Shown here piece after piece: positions 62,955 to 64,000 of a stretch of DNA of 64,000 bases. The DNA is from Dichetophora obliterata. Lineage: Eukaryota; Arthropoda; Insecta; Diptera; Sciomyzidae. How positions within the stretch are numbered: the first letter of the stretch is position 1; the number at the start of each line of letters is the position of its first letter. The position numbers were made by a program, and so were the translations under genes. The notes below the pieces were generated by a model that saw nothing but the letters and a program-made list of their open reading frames with translations, did no database searches and was not told where the DNA came from. The DNA lies in the NCBI GenBank assembly GCA_963920525.1, contig OY986436.1, forward strand, positions 83,568,339 to 83,632,338, read 5' to 3'.

Positions 62955-64000
62955 TTACTTCCGTAAGCGATAAAAAGCGTAGATGGCACCCTGCCGCGTC
63001 ATGACGACCTTTAACTGGTGGCGTCCTACGTTCACTAGACATTTGACGTAGCGCCCTTGACTCCACTGCTGACGCTTCTGGTCGATGAGCTCCATCAAAG
63101 CTGCCACTGGTACGTCGTCGTCGTTCAATGCATCGTCCGGCAGCCAAGGTCGGAAGGTATATGGACCTGTTGGTGCTTCGTCGATCGGACAGGATGTGGT
63201 CGGGTCGGCTTGCTGCGTCGAGGCTGGTGGCGCTTCCTTGCTTGCCTTTAGCTCAGTGACGGTGGCGAACTTGGTGTCGGATGTGACTGGATGCCGCCCC
63301 TCCTGGGCGGGCGTGGTGCCGATGACGTGGCGTATCCATGTGGTCGTGCAGAGGTCGTCTGTGGGCCTGTTTATGGGTGCTGTTTGAACCACTACTGGGT
63401 GGTTGGTTGCTTCTGGTTGCTGCGTGCGGATAACGCTGGTCCGACTTATCGCTTGGTTGCTGCCTGCTTGCTGCTTCAGTAACACAGGGCTTTGCGCGTT
63501 CGGCTGCTCATGGTCGTCGTAGCTGGGCATCTGAGTTGTGCCGCTACTAGGGTCGGTTGTCGGTTTTCCTGTCCAACCGACGTCTGAAACGTCTGGCTTG
63601 GGTTGATCTGGGGCTGCTGGTCCTGTCAGACTCGCTTCTCGCTCTGAGGTGCGGCTGTCATTTACACTAGCCAAATGGATGACGCTGATTGCACGCTGTG
63701 GCGTAGCGCTGGCGCTGACTTGACTGACTGGACTGTGCGACTGTCGAGGGGACATCTCACCCCCGTCGAGTGTAGTCGTCTCGCTGCTCGAACTTGTGGT
63801 TGAAGTGTTTGAGGAGCTACTCGATGAACTGCTGCTTGATGTGGTCTCTTCTGTGCTGTCGCTTGGGATGGGGCTGTCTCGCTGTAGGCGACGTGACTCA
63901 TGCTGCGGCTGTTGCGTAGCTGGTGTGACCACGCTGGGTTCTGCTGCTACCTCCATATCGTAGAGCCCTGGTAGGTACAACCTTGGCAGGCTGGAGCGGA
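62955..64000 (-). CDS. C-terminal part of the LTR element's polyprotein, Ser/Thr/Gln-rich, unknown function
   Basis: The frame is open from the right edge of the window (RSSLPRLYLPGLYDMEVAAE at the visible N-terminus) to TAA at 62957, about 347 codons, with no internal stop. It has no recognised domain. A Ser tract (about 63780-63850) and a Thr/Ser/Gln/Pro-rich, probably disordered region run to about 63250. A compact C-terminal segment follows: YTFRPWLPDD, then an acidic stretch, MELIDQKRQQWSQGRY, and HQLKVVMTRQGAIYAFYRLRK just before the stop. Its position immediately before the purine tract makes it the last protein of the element (pol tail or a third ORF). The initiation codon is outside, or at the Met near 63980. 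Confidence 0.65.
   Translation of the reverse strand, partial: RSSLPRLYLPGLYDMEVAAEPSVVTPATQQPQHESRRLQRDSPIPSDSTEETTSSSSSSSSSSNTSTTSSSSETTTLDGGEMSPRQSHSPVSQVSASATPQRAISVIHLASVNDSRTSEREASLTGPAAPDQPKPDVSDVGWTGKPTTDPSSGTTQMPSYDDHEQPNAQSPVLLKQQAGSNQAISRTSVIRTQQPEATNHPVVVQTAPINRPTDDLCTTTWIRHVIGTTPAQEGRHPVTSDTKFATVTELKASKEAPPASTQQADPTTSCPIDEAPTGPYTFRPWLPDDALNDDDVPVAALMELIDQKRQQWSQGRYVKCLVNVGRHQLKVVMTRQGAIYAFYRLRK

Larger units (their letters stand above)
60530..64000 (-). mobile_element. LTR retrotransposon, minus strand, 3' part (continues beyond the window)
   Basis: Read on the minus strand, a long frame ends at TAA (62955-62957). It is followed at once by the purine tract GGGGAAGA and then TGTAAGAACCC at 62946, the arrangement of polypurine tract and 3' LTR start. 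Sequence of higher GC content continues to about 60530, where Jockey coding sequence resumes on the plus strand. The element therefore inserted into the Jockey copy and its 5' half lies outside. Long LTRs of this order are known in Ulysses-type Gypsy elements of flies, but family membership is unproven because no RT or integrase is in view. Confidence 0.65.

Noticed and set aside
62955..63900. Plus-strand open frames opposite the Ser-rich frame
   Set aside because: They are GC-rich shadows; the minus frame ends exactly before a purine tract and LTR start, which supports that strand.

Overview
The window looks like non-coding DNA of a higher dipteran (schizophoran fly; a fruit-fly family such as Tephritidae is my guess, not shown). 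It is AT-rich throughout. It carries the mixture of transposons usual in such genomes: CR1-like, RTE, LOA/R1-like and Jockey non-LTR elements, BEL/Pao and another LTR element, and hAT, piggyBac, Tc1/mariner, PIF/Harbinger and Helentron elements. It also has a dispersed repeat tail containing GGACATGGCTAAATCGACTC, which I know from fly genomes. I recognise no host gene, no host exon and no canonical tRNA or rRNA gene. Nearly every protein-like stretch is a decayed mobile-element gene.

Layout, left part. 1-6.8 kb: a degenerate minisatellite (1.0-2.5 kb) and a minus-strand CR1-like element (2.8-5.8 kb), bracketed by inverted copies of one ~80-bp sequence. 6.8-16 kb: AT-rich spacer with several MITEs, a second copy of the 1-kb repeat in opposite orientation, and two stretches of unique, TGTCA/TGACA-rich DNA (9.9-11.0 and 14.8-15.6 kb). 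16-20 kb: a minus-strand LOA-like element split by a 1.1-kb insertion that itself carries a 320-bp TA-flanked MITE. 20.9-24.1 kb: a dispersed repeat, then a Helentron remnant whose Pif1-type helicase is followed by an endonuclease domain. 24.4-27.5 kb: small inverted-repeat elements and a Jockey-like RT scrap. 28.1-29.9 kb: unique, TGTCA-rich DNA.

Layout, right part. 30.3-33.5 kb: an RTE element whose 3' tail abuts a 5'-truncated LOA-like element. 34.1-34.6 kb: a hAT remnant. 36-40.3 kb: local repeats, a MITE and a BEL/Pao gag-protease frame without pol. 40.8-41.8 kb: unique TGTCA-rich DNA. 44-47.9 kb: a non-autonomous Helentron-like element with a nested Harbinger-like element, a complex repeat, and a second Harbinger-like element. 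48-49.3 kb: a ~390-bp-period repeat array. 50.6-51.7 kb: a near-perfect Tc1-type snapback and a piggyBac transposase scrap. 54.13-57.04 kb: a hAT element complete at both ends, with an exact 8-bp duplication. 58-60.5 kb: a fairly fresh Jockey-like element (ORF1 and endonuclease). It is cut by a GC-richer minus-strand LTR retrotransposon that fills the window to its right edge, with an unusually long (~2.4 kb) LTR and an array of hairpin-like modules.

The genes do not form a cellular pathway; each cluster belongs to its own mobile element. Layering shows the order of events: the LTR element entered the Jockey element, the small Harbinger-like element entered the Helentron derivative, and the TA-flanked MITE lies inside the insertion that split the LOA element. 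The four unique TGTCA/TGACA-rich blocks are the best candidates for original host sequence, perhaps intronic or intergenic regulatory DNA.
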